From positions 745,262-809,261 of the forward strand of contig NZ_FNIT01000001.1 of NCBI RefSeq assembly GCF_900104035.1: a stretch of DNA of 64,000 nucleotides. Direction: 5' to 3'. The notes beneath the pieces are model-generated. The model was not told where the DNA came from and searched no databases. It saw only the letters and a list, made by a program, of their open reading frames with translations. Source of the stretch: Aureimonas jatrophae. GTDB lineage: Bacteria > Pseudomonadota > Alphaproteobacteria > Rhizobiales > Rhizobiaceae. Positions 25,010-33,291 of this stretch are shown piece by piece. The position numbers and the translations under genes were made by a program. How positions within the stretch are numbered: position 1 is the stretch's first letter; every line of letters begins with the position of its first letter.

Positions 25010-27334
25010 TCAGGTCGCCGGGGCGGTGCCGGACAGGACGGAGCGGGTTCGCCGCACGCCGATCGTGTCGGTTCGGGCAAACGGCAGCGTGCGCAGGCGG
25101 CGGCCCGTCGCCGCGAAGATGGCGTTTCCGATCGCCGCGGCGACGGGAACCACGCCGGGTTCGCCCGCCCCGCCGGGCGCAAGCGGGCTGTCGATGATCG
25201 CGACCGTCACCCGGGGCGCGTTCGCGATACGCTGGACCGGAAAGTCGTGGAAGTTCGATTCCACCACCGCCCCATCCTCGACGGTGATCGCGCTCATCAG
25301 GGCGGTGGTGGCGCCGAACACGATGCCGCCCTCCATCTGCGCGACCACGGCGTCGGGGTTGATCACCGTTCCGACGTCGACCGCGCAGTAGACATGGTCG
25401 ACCCGCACCTCGCCGTCCGGCGCCACCGTGACCTCGGCGACCTGCGCCACGACGCTTTGGTAGCAGTCCTCGATCGCGATGCCCCGACCGCGCCCGGGAG
25501 CCATCGGGGTGCCCCAGCCCGCGAGCGTCGCGGCCCGCTCGAGAACGGCGAGGTGCCGGGGCCGGTCGCGCAGGAGCATGCGGCGGTAGCCGAGCGGATC
25601 AGCGCCGGCCGCTGCGGCGCATTCGTCGACGAAGCTTTCGCTGAAGAAGGTGTTGAAGGCGTAGCCGTTCGAGCGCCAAAGCCCGATCGGCATGTGGCTC
25701 GCGACGTTTCGGCTGCGCACCCGGCGCGCGGGGATAGCGTAGTGAGCCTTCTCCAACCCTTCGGTCGTCAGGCGGTCGCCGTCGGCACCGGGGTTCAGGG
25801 GCAGGTTCCGAGCGGCGACCGACTGGATCACCGATTGGGCGGCGACGCGCGCGTCGTAGGCAACCGGCAACCCGTCGGCATCGAGCGCCGCGCGCAGCCT
25901 GGCCGCCGCGTGGCTGCGGAAAAGGCCCCTCGCGACGTCCTCCTCGCGAGACCAGATCAGCTTCACGGGCCGCCCGGGATGGCGAGCCGCAAGGTACGCG
26001 GCTTCGGTCACGACGTCCTGATCGCTGCGGCGTCCGAACGCCCCGCCGTTCATGGTGACGTTGCAGGTGATGGCGCTCGGTTCGACACCGGCCCAGCCCA
26101 TGCCCGTCCCGACGCCGACGCGGATATTGATCGATCCCTGGGACGGGACCCAAGCCTCCGCCGTTCCGTCGTCGCGAAGGAGAACCGTGGCGTTGAGCGG
26201 CTCCATGCAGGCATGCGCCACGAACGGGACCTGGTATGCCGCCTCGACGATGGAGGCGGCGGGGTCGTCGAGGGCGGCATCCACGTCGCCTTCAACGAGG
26301 TGCTCGTAGGGATCGTCCGCCACCAGCGCGTCGAGAAGGCGCGTCGACAGCGCGGCGCTTGACGCCGTGTCGGCCTCGGTTCGCATCCATTCGACATTGA
26401 GTTGCCAGGCGACTTGTTCTGCGCGCCACCAGGAGTCGGCGACGATGGCGACGTGTCGGCCGTTCAGGATCGCCAAGTCGATCACGCCGGCTTGGTCCCG
26501 AACGGCCGCCTCGTTACGGATGCGCTCGACCTTGGCACCGAAGACCGGCGCGTGCCGGATCGCGGCGAAGAGCATCCCGGGCAGCCTCACGTCCATCCCG
26601 AAGACGGGCTCGCCGCGAACCTTGGCCGGCAGGTCGACGCGGGGCTGCGAGCGACCGATCAGCCGCCACTGGTCGGCAGGCTTGAGCATGATGTCGTCGG
26701 GCGGAGTCAGCACGGCGGCGTCACGTGCGAGCTCGCCATAGGACAGGCTGCGACCGGAAGAGGTGTGGCGCACGAAGCCGTCGCCGGTCGTCAGTTCGTC
26801 GATCGGAACCGCCAGACGGGTCGCGCCCGCCTGCATCAGCATGTGCCGCGCCGAGGCTCCGGCGACGCGCATCGGGTGCCACATCGCCATGGTCGAGCCC
26901 GAGGCGCCGGTGTTGATGAAGCCGAGCTGCCCGAGCACGCGTCGCGCCATCCAGACCACCGGGCCGCTCGCCTCCTCGGGCCGCACCTGCAGGACGTTCG
27001 TCCAGGTCGAGTAGGCCGGGTGCGGTTCGGCGGGGAAGACCACGCTCACCCTGTTGTCCAGCGGAACGTCGAGTTCCTCCGCCACCAGCATGGCCAGTCC
27101 CGTGTGGATGCCCTGGCCCATCTCGGCGCGCGGCACCTGCACCACGATCCGGCCGTCGTCGTGGATCGTCAGGAAGGCGTTGAGGACGGCATGCTCACCA
27201 TCCGCCCATCCCGTCAGCCCGTCGACATCGACGGTGGAAAGGTAGCCGATGCCGCCGACCGCGGCGACGAGGGCGGTGCCTCCAAGGGCTGCGCCGGTCA
27301 GAAGAAAGCTGCGGCGGGACAGTCGGTTCGCCAT
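25010..27334 (-). CDS. iorB: Isoquinoline 1-oxidoreductase-type molybdopterin large subunit
   Basis: A 774-residue molybdenum hydroxylase large subunit of the IorB/aldehyde oxidase family with a TAT signal (LSRRSFLLTG, residues 5-14), so it is exported folded. Cofactor motifs are visible: EMGQGIHTG early, NGGAFGRRSDQD in the middle and GGAGEPGV near the C-terminus, whose Glu is the catalytic base in this superfamily. It hydroxylates an N-heteroaromatic or aldehyde at the carbon next to N or O, with electrons passing through the 2Fe-2S subunit encoded 11 bp upstream. No cytochrome c subunit or XdhC-type maturation factor is next to it. The exact substrate is unknown. Confidence 0.9.
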   Translation of the reverse strand: MANRLSRRSFLLTGAALGGTALVAAVGGIGYLSTVDVDGLTGWADGEHAVLNAFLTIHDDGRIVVQVPRAEMGQGIHTGLAMLVAEELDVPLDNRVSVVFPAEPHPAYSTWTNVLQVRPEEASGPVVWMARRVLGQLGFINTGASGSTMAMWHPMRVAGASARHMLMQAGATRLAVPIDELTTGDGFVRHTSSGRSLSYGELARDAAVLTPPDDIMLKPADQWRLIGRSQPRVDLPAKVRGEPVFGMDVRLPGMLFAAIRHAPVFGAKVERIRNEAAVRDQAGVIDLAILNGRHVAIVADSWWRAEQVAWQLNVEWMRTEADTASSAALSTRLLDALVADDPYEHLVEGDVDAALDDPAASIVEAAYQVPFVAHACMEPLNATVLLRDDGTAEAWVPSQGSINIRVGVGTGMGWAGVEPSAITCNVTMNGGAFGRRSDQDVVTEAAYLAARHPGRPVKLIWSREEDVARGLFRSHAAARLRAALDADGLPVAYDARVAAQSVIQSVAARNLPLNPGADGDRLTTEGLEKAHYAIPARRVRSRNVASHMPIGLWRSNGYAFNTFFSESFVDECAAAAGADPLGYRRMLLRDRPRHLAVLERAATLAGWGTPMAPGRGRGIAIEDCYQSVVAQVAEVTVAPDGEVRVDHVYCAVDVGTVINPDAVVAQMEGGIVFGATTALMSAITVEDGAVVESNFHDFPVQRIANAPRVTVAIIDSPLAPGGAGEPGVVPVAAAIGNAIFAATGRRLRTLPFARTDTIGVRRTRSVLSGTAPAT

Positions 27335-27345
27335 CTGGGTGATCC

Positions 27346-27810
27346 TCACGCCTGCGCCCGCGCCGCGGCGGCGCGATGGATGGCGCGCCGGATGCGCGGG
27401 TAGGTTCCGCATCGGCAGATGTTGGTGATGGCCTCGTCGATCTCGGCGTCGGTCGGGTTCGGCACGCGGTCCAGAAGCGCGGTGACGGCGATCAGGAATC
27501 CGGGCTGGCAGAAGCCGCACTGCGGTACCTGCTCGTCGATCCAAGCCTGTTGCACGGGCGAAAGGGGGCCATCGGGGCGGGACAGCCCCTCGACCGTGAC
27601 CACGGACGCTGCTTCGACCTCGCCCAGCGTGATCGCGCAGGAGGGCGTCGACGCGCCATCGATCAGGACGCGGCAGGCTCCGCATTGCGATGCTCCGCAA
27701 CCGTATTTGGTGCCGGGCAGGTCGAGATCCTCGCGCAGAACCCATAGAAGGGGCTTCCCGGCCGGGGCGGTGATGGTCCGGAGCGTGCCGTTGACGGTGA
27801 TCGAGGGCAT
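27346..27810 (-). CDS. iorA: 2Fe-2S small subunit of the molybdenum hydroxylase
   Basis: A 154-residue protein with two [2Fe-2S] clusters. The plant-ferredoxin-type site is YGCGASQCGAC with a further Cys in TPSCAITL; the C-terminal site is CGFCQPGF plus ICRCGTYPRI. It transfers electrons from the IorB-type subunit. No signal peptide is visible, so it would travel with the TAT-exported large subunit or act on the cytoplasmic face. AGGAG precedes ATG 27810. It is first of a five-gene minus-strand run. Confidence 0.92.
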   Translation of the reverse strand: MPSITVNGTLRTITAPAGKPLLWVLREDLDLPGTKYGCGASQCGACRVLIDGASTPSCAITLGEVEAASVVTVEGLSRPDGPLSPVQQAWIDEQVPQCGFCQPGFLIAVTALLDRVPNPTDAEIDEAITNICRCGTYPRIRRAIHRAAAARAQA

Positions 27811-28031
27811 GGGCTCTCCTGTGTGCATGAACATCGCCTCCGCGTGCCGGCTGCACGGCCGGCGTCGCTCGAAGCATGAGGATCGTCGAATGCAGACCCG
27901 TCCGGCGGTCGCCTGCGGCGGACCGGCATGCATGGACGCGCTGACGGGTTCGGAATCGGGGTGCGAAAGGGCGGGGTGCCGCGGCTTGGCCCAATGCGGC
28001 CGGGATCCGGGCTCCGGTGGTGGCAAGAGAT

Positions 28032-28059
28032 CCCGGCCCCCCATCGGTGGGGGGCCGGG
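28032..28059. terminator. Very stable GC hairpin
   Basis: A 12-bp perfect stem (CCCGGCCCCCCA / TGGGGGGCCGGG) closed by a TCGG tetraloop, followed by a second dyad CCGAACCC (28063-28070) / GGGTTCGG (28099-28106). It lies upstream of iorA and downstream of the possible small gene at 28132-28398 on the minus strand, where it could terminate that transcript. No T-run follows. Confidence 0.5.
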
Positions 28060-28131
28060 CCGCCGAACCCGAGTCAGGGCCGGGGGGGACCCGTCGCGGG
28101 GTTCGGGGCTACCGACGCGAAGATTTGAAGG

Positions 28132-28398
28132 TTATCCGCGGAGTTGGTCGGGCATGCGGAGCGGTTGCCTGCGGGGGACGGACCGGTACGGGATGGTTTC
28201 GGCCGACAACGCACGCTTTGGCAGCGCGACAGACGGCGTTCGGCGACTTCCGGCCTTGCCGGGAGCCGGCGCCGCGTCGTCGTCTTCGCCGGCGAAGCGT
28301 CCGGTTCGAACAAGCGGGAACAGCAGCAGGAGCACCGAGCTGATCGGCAGGTCCTCGATCGCGAAGGGGGCATTCCGTGGTGTCGTCGAGCGGGCCAT
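28132..28398 (-). CDS. Hypothetical small protein, possibly membrane-anchored
   Basis: An 88-residue open frame with one hydrophobic stretch (PISSVLLLLFPLV, about 18-30) and a basic, Pro/Arg-rich tail. I recognise no family. Support is weak: a GGAG 12 nt before ATG 28398 and strong hairpins just after its stop at 28032-28106. It is divergent from the two-component system at 28733. It may be a shadow frame. Confidence 0.3.
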   Translation of the reverse strand: MARSTTPRNAPFAIEDLPISSVLLLLFPLVRTGRFAGEDDDAAPAPGKAGSRRTPSVALPKRALSAETIPYRSVPRRQPLRMPDQLRG

Positions 28399-28732
28399 GG
28401 CGCGTTCGTCTCCGTGTCGGTCTGGGGATGAGAGGCTCGAAGCGTCTTGGGCTGCGGCCTCGGGTTGCCTTGCGTGGCCTGCGGCAGGCGCCAAGGGATC
28501 GGCGATCCTGCGAAGGTGGCGGCGAGTGGCCTCGTCGCTTCGAGAGGCAAGTTAACCAGCGCGTGTCGCCGGGCTGTGTCGGTAGCGTCCGCGTTTGTCG
28601 CGAATTGTATCGTCGATGGGCCGCAAAACCCGTCACGCCGGATTGCCTGACACACAACGCGACAGTTTTCTTCGGGCGTTCGGCAAGAACGTCCAGTATG
28701 CATCGCTGCGGAACTAGAAGTCGGAGCCGTCC

Positions 28733-29464
28733 ATGGAGTCCGTTCCACATATAGCGGTCGTCGACGACCACCGGGACATTCGCGATCTCGTCGGCAAGTA
28801 CCTCCAGCAGCAGGGCTACCGGGTGAGTCTTGCGGAAAGCGGCACAGCTCTGCGTCGTCTCCTTGACCGCGGGGCGATCGATCTCATCGTGCTCGACATC
28901 ATGATGCCCGGCGAGGATGGCCTGTCCGTCTGCCGCGAGCTGAGGGGCGGCTCGCGCGCCGGGGTCGGCATTCCCATCATCTTCCTGACCGCCCGCAACG
29001 ACGAGACGGACCGCATCGTCGGCCTGGAGCTCGGGGCCGACGACTACCTCGTCAAGCCGTTCTCGCCGCGCGAGCTCCTGGCGCGCATCAAGGCCGTTCT
29101 GCGCCGGGTCAACAGTCTCCCGCCGCAGCCGGCCGCGCGCAGCGCCGGTCTGATGCGGTTCGATCGCTGGATCCTCAACCTGGCCCGCCGCGAGCTGCAG
29201 GGCGACGACGGGGTCGGGGTTCCGCTCTCCACCGCCGAGTTCCGCCTGCTGAAGGTTCTGATCGAGCGGCCGGGTGTGGTTCTCAGTCGCGACCAGCTCC
29301 TGGATCTCACCGTTGGCCGCGAGGCTGACCCGTTCGATCGCTCGATCGACAACCAGATCAGCCGCCTGCGCCGCAAGGTCGAAGCCGACCCGAAGAACCC
29401 GATGATCATCCAGACCCATCGGGGTGGCGGCTACAGCTTCATGCCGGAGGTCACCGCGCCATGA
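28733..29464 (+). CDS. OmpR-family response regulator
   Basis: A 243-residue response regulator. The receiver domain (7-120) has acidic pair Asp11/Asp12, phosphoacceptor Asp55 (VLDIMMPGEDG), Thr in FLTA and Lys in VKPF. The C-terminal winged helix (about 140-238) contains LSTAEFRLLKVL and the recognition helix RSIDNQISRLRRKVE, ending THRGGGYSF. Its stop overlaps the histidine kinase start by 4 bp. Targets are unknown; there is no obvious efflux or porin gene beside it. Confidence 0.93.
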   Translation: MESVPHIAVVDDHRDIRDLVGKYLQQQGYRVSLAESGTALRRLLDRGAIDLIVLDIMMPGEDGLSVCRELRGGSRAGVGIPIIFLTARNDETDRIVGLELGADDYLVKPFSPRELLARIKAVLRRVNSLPPQPAARSAGLMRFDRWILNLARRELQGDDGVGVPLSTAEFRLLKVLIERPGVVLSRDQLLDLTVGREADPFDRSIDNQISRLRRKVEADPKNPMIIQTHRGGGYSFMPEVTAP

Positions 29465-30891
29465 GCCGCGTTCTGCATTGGTGGCATAGAAGCCTGACGG
29501 TCCAGCTCCTCGGCTCGATGCTGATCGCCCTGTTCGCATCGCAGTCGATCGGGATCTGGATCTCCTGGGGCAAGTTCCAGTCCGACATGCAGACCGCCGC
29601 ACGGACGGAGCTGGCCAGCCGGGCCGCCGCGGTCGCCCGGCTGATCGAAACCGCGCCCGACGACGTCCGGTCGGGTGTCGCCCGCGTCAACAGCACGGAA
29701 TACACCCGCTTCTGGATCTCACGCGACGCCACCCCCGATCTCCGGGAGTGGGTGGAGGCAGCGTCCGAACGGTTCGAGACTCCATTGCGCGTTCTTCTGA
29801 ACGGAGCGCAGGACGGCACGCCGCCGATGGCCGCCGGGATCGCGGGCTCGCCGTTCGAGCGTCCTGCCGCCGGGTCCTGGCAGACCGGCGCGCTCTGGAC
29901 CACGCCAGTCGCAGGGCAGGCGGATCTCCCGCCCGGGGCCGCCTATCTCGACTACGACGACCGGAATGGCGCCGGCGTCATCGTTCCGCTCGACAACGGC
30001 CTGGTTCTCAATGTCGCCTTCCACAAGGAGTTTCTGCCCTCCATCTGGAAGACCCACCTGCCGCTCGCCCTGGCGCTCACGGCGATCCTCGTCTCGATAG
30101 TCGCCATGGTGATCCTGCACGGAGTCTCCGGACCGTTGCGCCAGCTCACCCAGGCTGCCGATACGCTCGGGCGAGGCGAACCGGTGCCGCCTTTGAAGGC
30201 TTGCGGAACCGACGACGTGCGGCGCACGGCCGAAGCCTTCAACCGCATGCAGGAGCGCTTGCATCGGTTCGTCGAGGACAGGACCCGCATGCTGGCGGCG
30301 ATCGGCCACGACTTGCGGACGCCGATCACGACGCTGCGCCTTCGCACCGAGTTCATCGAGGACGCCGAACTCAAGGACCGGATGCTGTCGAGCATCGGTG
30401 AACTCGAGGAGATGACGGAGGCCACCCTGTCGCTCGCGCGGCAGGACACGACCAACGAGGCGACCCGCACGATCGACCTGTCGGCGCTGGTCGAGAGCGT
30501 CTGCGAGGATCTCGCCGAGCTCGGTCAGTCCGTCAACTTCTCGCACGACGGGCGCGTGGCCTATCGCTGCCGTCCGGAAAACCTCAAGCGGATGGTCCGC
30601 AACATCGTCGAGAACGCGGTGCGCTACGCGGGACACGCCGAGGTGCGTCTCGTCTCGACCTCGTCCGGCGTCGAGATTCTCGTCGAGGACGACGGACCCG
30701 GCATTCCGGTGGATCGCATGGAGGACGTCTTCACGCCCTTCGTGCGGCTGGAGGATTCGCGCTCGCGCGATACGGGTGGCGCGGGCCTCGGGCTTTCGAT
30801 CGCGCGCGCCATTGCGCGTCAGCACGGGGGCGACATCTTGCTGACCCTGCGAAGCCCCGGCCTGCGGGCGACCGCGACGCTGCCGGCTTGA
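29461..30891 (+). CDS. Sensor histidine kinase (EnvZ-like)
   Basis: A 476-residue membrane kinase with a helix at about 12-34, a periplasmic sensor (35-198), a second helix (199-220), HAMP (221-275), a dimerisation/phosphoacceptor domain with His283 (IGHDLRTPITTLRL) and an ATPase domain with N box (NIVENAVRYA), G1 (EDDGPGIP), F (FTPFVR) and G2 (GGAGLGLSIARAI). It is the partner of the OmpR-type regulator, with a 4-bp gene overlap. The stimulus is unknown. Confidence 0.93.
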   Translation: MSRVLHWWHRSLTVQLLGSMLIALFASQSIGIWISWGKFQSDMQTAARTELASRAAAVARLIETAPDDVRSGVARVNSTEYTRFWISRDATPDLREWVEAASERFETPLRVLLNGAQDGTPPMAAGIAGSPFERPAAGSWQTGALWTTPVAGQADLPPGAAYLDYDDRNGAGVIVPLDNGLVLNVAFHKEFLPSIWKTHLPLALALTAILVSIVAMVILHGVSGPLRQLTQAADTLGRGEPVPPLKACGTDDVRRTAEAFNRMQERLHRFVEDRTRMLAAIGHDLRTPITTLRLRTEFIEDAELKDRMLSSIGELEEMTEATLSLARQDTTNEATRTIDLSALVESVCEDLAELGQSVNFSHDGRVAYRCRPENLKRMVRNIVENAVRYAGHAEVRLVSTSSGVEILVEDDGPGIPVDRMEDVFTPFVRLEDSRSRDTGGAGLGLSIARAIARQHGGDILLTLRSPGLRATATLPA

Positions 30892-31589
30892 TGGTTTGCA
30901 CCGACGGGTCAGCGCCGCTCGATCGTCCGCGAACCCGCCGCGCTGGCCAAGGTCCCGGGCCATCGGACTGCTGGAACCCTGCGGTCCACGAGCATCAGGC
31001 ATGACGGCTTCCGAATCAGACCTACCCTGCGATCGGCTCGCCGCTGATGACCACACCGCGATACGCTGCCCTGTCTGGGAAACCTTCGCCCTCAATGGTC
31101 TGCCCACCGTCGAACCGGAGGATCGAGACAGACTGGTCGGTGTAAAGCCCCACCGACATCGTCGCGAAGGATGCAGCGAAGCGCGCGACAACCTGACTTC
31201 CGGACCTACGGGACCCGTGCACCTGATTGGGCGCCCTTCACGCTCCGCTCGAAGTCGCGGCTCGTCAGCAGACGCCTCGTCTTATGCGGTACGGCAACCT
31301 CGATCCCGATCTTTCGCTGAGCATCTCCTGCCCTGCCGCAAGAAGGCGACAATCACCACCACCCAGCCTCCATGTCCCGCAGTGGCCGCTTTCGGGAGTC
31401 GACGTCTTGGCGCTAAAGGTCGCGTTCGGGCCACTGGCAGAATGGCCGCTGCTGCGCTCCCCTCATGCCCAGCGGACCTTCCACTCCCGGCCCGAGGTCA
31501 ACGACTGATCCTCGACTTGGTTGGGTGGTTTGCGGACCGTCCGCTGTTGGTTAGGATCGAACGCAAGCGGACGACCCGAAAGGCGGACG
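30892..31589. other. Intergenic region with possible gene debris
   Basis: About 700 bp between the kinase and the ComJ-like gene. No intact gene supported. A 66-codon minus-strand frame (31222-31022, with MSVGLYTDQSVSILRFDGG) has some coding character but no family I recognise and could be a relic. Further right, CCGCTTT-rich degenerate sequence resembles other spacers in the window. Confidence 0.35.
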
Positions 31590-32069
31590 ATGCTGGCTCA
31601 GTTTCTTCTGACGGTTCTCTACACGCAGATCACGGTCGCCGTCCCGGAAACACCCGCGGGTGGGCTTCTCTGGACCGACGATCACGTGGCCCAGGGGTTC
31701 GCCTGGTCGCCGGGGATCGCCAGCTTCGGCGTTCCCGATCACGACGGTCAGGTGAGGATCACGGTGGAGCGCTCGGAGAGCTTCCGTCTGGACGCAGGCA
31801 CGTTATGGGCCGTGCAGACGCCGTTCGATGTCGGCGCAGCGCCGGTCGGGATCGGAACGGTCGGCGACGAGCGCGCGGTGGCGGTTCCCGCCGGTCGCTA
31901 CAACCTCGTATTCGAGGCGCGGACTCCGAGATCCGCGAGCGATACCGACATCGCGTACGATCTGCACCTGCATTTTCTGGAGACGCCGACGCCAAGCTTC
32001 GCGATCCTGAAACAAGGGGACCAGATCGAGACGGATCACGTTCTCTCGACGCTCGCCGATCCCGCCTGA
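31590..32069 (+). CDS. ComJ-like protein (competence protein J family)
   Basis: A 159-residue beta-rich protein resembling Bacillus ComJ: the early LYTQITV-P...WTDDHVAQGFAWSPG-ASF pattern, a central VQTPF, and DERAVAVPAGRYNLVFEAR. ComJ (Nin) is known as the inhibitor of the NucA DNA-entry nuclease. No nuclease gene is adjacent here, so a role as an orphan immunity-type inhibitor is only an inference. ATG 31590 has an AAAGG-containing purine stretch upstream. A truncated copy lies at 19297-19500. It is convergent with the unknown gene at 32091-32393. Confidence 0.75.
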   Translation: MLAQFLLTVLYTQITVAVPETPAGGLLWTDDHVAQGFAWSPGIASFGVPDHDGQVRITVERSESFRLDAGTLWAVQTPFDVGAAPVGIGTVGDERAVAVPAGRYNLVFEARTPRSASDTDIAYDLHLHFLETPTPSFAILKQGDQIETDHVLSTLADPA

Positions 32070-32090
32070 ACGGTACCGCGATCCGGCGTT

Positions 32091-32393
32091 CTACCCCCGC
32101 TTCGGATCGGGAGGCAGACGGATCCTGGCGATCAAGATGGCTTGCTCGATCAGCGCCAGCGAGAGCGCCGGGCGGTAGGTAGTCACGCTCATCTCGGCCG
32201 TTCGGTCGTCGTAGAAGATCAGCAGGAGCAAGGCGCCCGCCTCGTTGGCGACCTCAAGATACATGCCATCGTCCTCGATGTCGCTGCCGATGTTGACGGG
32301 AAAGCGCGTGCCGTCGATCTCGATCACCCAATCCTCGCCTGGTCTGATATCCCGGTAGGGGCGTATCTGCGCTGCGCCCGAGGCGGAAGCCAT
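32091..32393 (-). CDS. Hypothetical protein, about 100 residues
   Basis: A 100-residue acidic protein with no signal peptide, starting MASASGAAQIRPYRD and containing DWVIEIDGTRFPVNIGSDIEDDGMYLEV, a strand-rich pattern, and an amphipathic C-terminal helix (LALIEQAILIARIRL). I recognise no family. ATG 32393 has GGAAG upstream; a longer frame to 32519 lacks a ribosome site. It converges on the ComJ-like gene with 21 bp between stops, which may be coincidence or a two-gene module. Confidence 0.6.
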   Translation of the reverse strand: MASASGAAQIRPYRDIRPGEDWVIEIDGTRFPVNIGSDIEDDGMYLEVANEAGALLLLIFYDDRTAEMSVTTYRPALSLALIEQAILIARIRLPPDPKRG

Positions 32394-32606
32394 GTCCGCT
32401 TCCAAATGCGTCAGCGGAGGTGCGCAAAGACCGCAACGGGTCGAAACCCGTCCGGCTGCTTTCCGGATGGCGATCAGATAAGGCGGCCGCTGCTGTCGTG
32501 GCGTTCCGAGGTCCGTCATGGCTCGGCTTGCACCGGGATACGCTCTTGCCTGGAAGGCGGAACGAGGATGGTGAGATAAACCGATCGTCCTGTCCGCGTG
32601 CTTCCT

Positions 32607-33245
32607 CTACGGACGGTGGCCATCGGCCATGGTTGCGAGCAGCGTTCTGCGCTCGTCAGCACGGACGAACCCGAAAAGGCAGGCTGCGGCCGCCGAACGC
32701 GCCGAGCGTCGAAGCGCCCGGTCGTCGTATTCCCCGGCGGTCCAGAACGAGAGCGCGCCTCGAAAGGCGAGGGCGAGAGGGTCGGGAAGCGTTGCGAGGG
32801 CAAGATCGCGCGTCGCGTCCGCCAACCCGGCACCCTCGCCAAGCGCCAGCGACCAGAGGTCCCTCGACCGGGACGACACGGCGCCGGGGGTATCGCTCGG
32901 TGAGCCGATCGACCCCATCACGACGCGGTTCACCGATGGGGCTTCCAGCATCACCGACGCGGCGATGTCGACCGCGGCCAGGACGCTGGCTGCCGCGGTG
33001 CCGGCGGACGGGGCATGGTTCAGGCGCTCCCTCATGGCGTCGATCCGGCGTGCCGACAGCGCCAGCATGATCGCGCCCTTGCTGCCGAACTGGTTGAACG
33101 GCGTCGCGAAGCTGAGCGACGCCTCGCTGGCCAGGTCGCGCATCGAGAAGCCGGCGTGGCCGGAGGCGAGCAGTCGCTCGGCCGCATCGAGGACGCGCTC
33201 GCGGGTGGATGGTCTCGGCGACGGAGAGGTCTTGTCAGAGGTCAT
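32607..33245 (-). CDS. TetR-family transcriptional regulator
   Basis: A 212-residue TetR repressor. The N-terminal helix-turn-helix (about 15-60) reads RERVLDAAERLLASGHAGFSMRDLA then SFATPFNQFGSK; the C-terminal ligand domain is unlike any I can name. It is divergent from the SDR gene at 33292, and a perfect 20-bp palindrome lies between them 4 bp from its start. It almost certainly represses itself and the SDR. Confidence 0.9.
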   Translation of the reverse strand: MTSDKTSPSPRPSTRERVLDAAERLLASGHAGFSMRDLASEASLSFATPFNQFGSKGAIMLALSARRIDAMRERLNHAPSAGTAAASVLAAVDIAASVMLEAPSVNRVVMGSIGSPSDTPGAVSSRSRDLWSLALGEGAGLADATRDLALATLPDPLALAFRGALSFWTAGEYDDRALRRSARSAAAACLFGFVRADERRTLLATMADGHRP

Positions 33246-33249
33246 GCTG

Positions 33250-33269
33250 GTTTATATCATGATATAAAC
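33250..33269. promoter_or_regulatory. TetR operator palindrome
   Basis: GTTTATATCATGATATAAAC, a perfect 20-bp dyad and the most AT-rich stretch of the neighbourhood, in the 46-bp spacer between the divergent TetR and SDR genes. Size and position are typical of a TetR operator overlapping both promoters. Confidence 0.85.
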
Positions 33270-33291
33270 GTGAGTTCCAAAGGTCCAAGCC

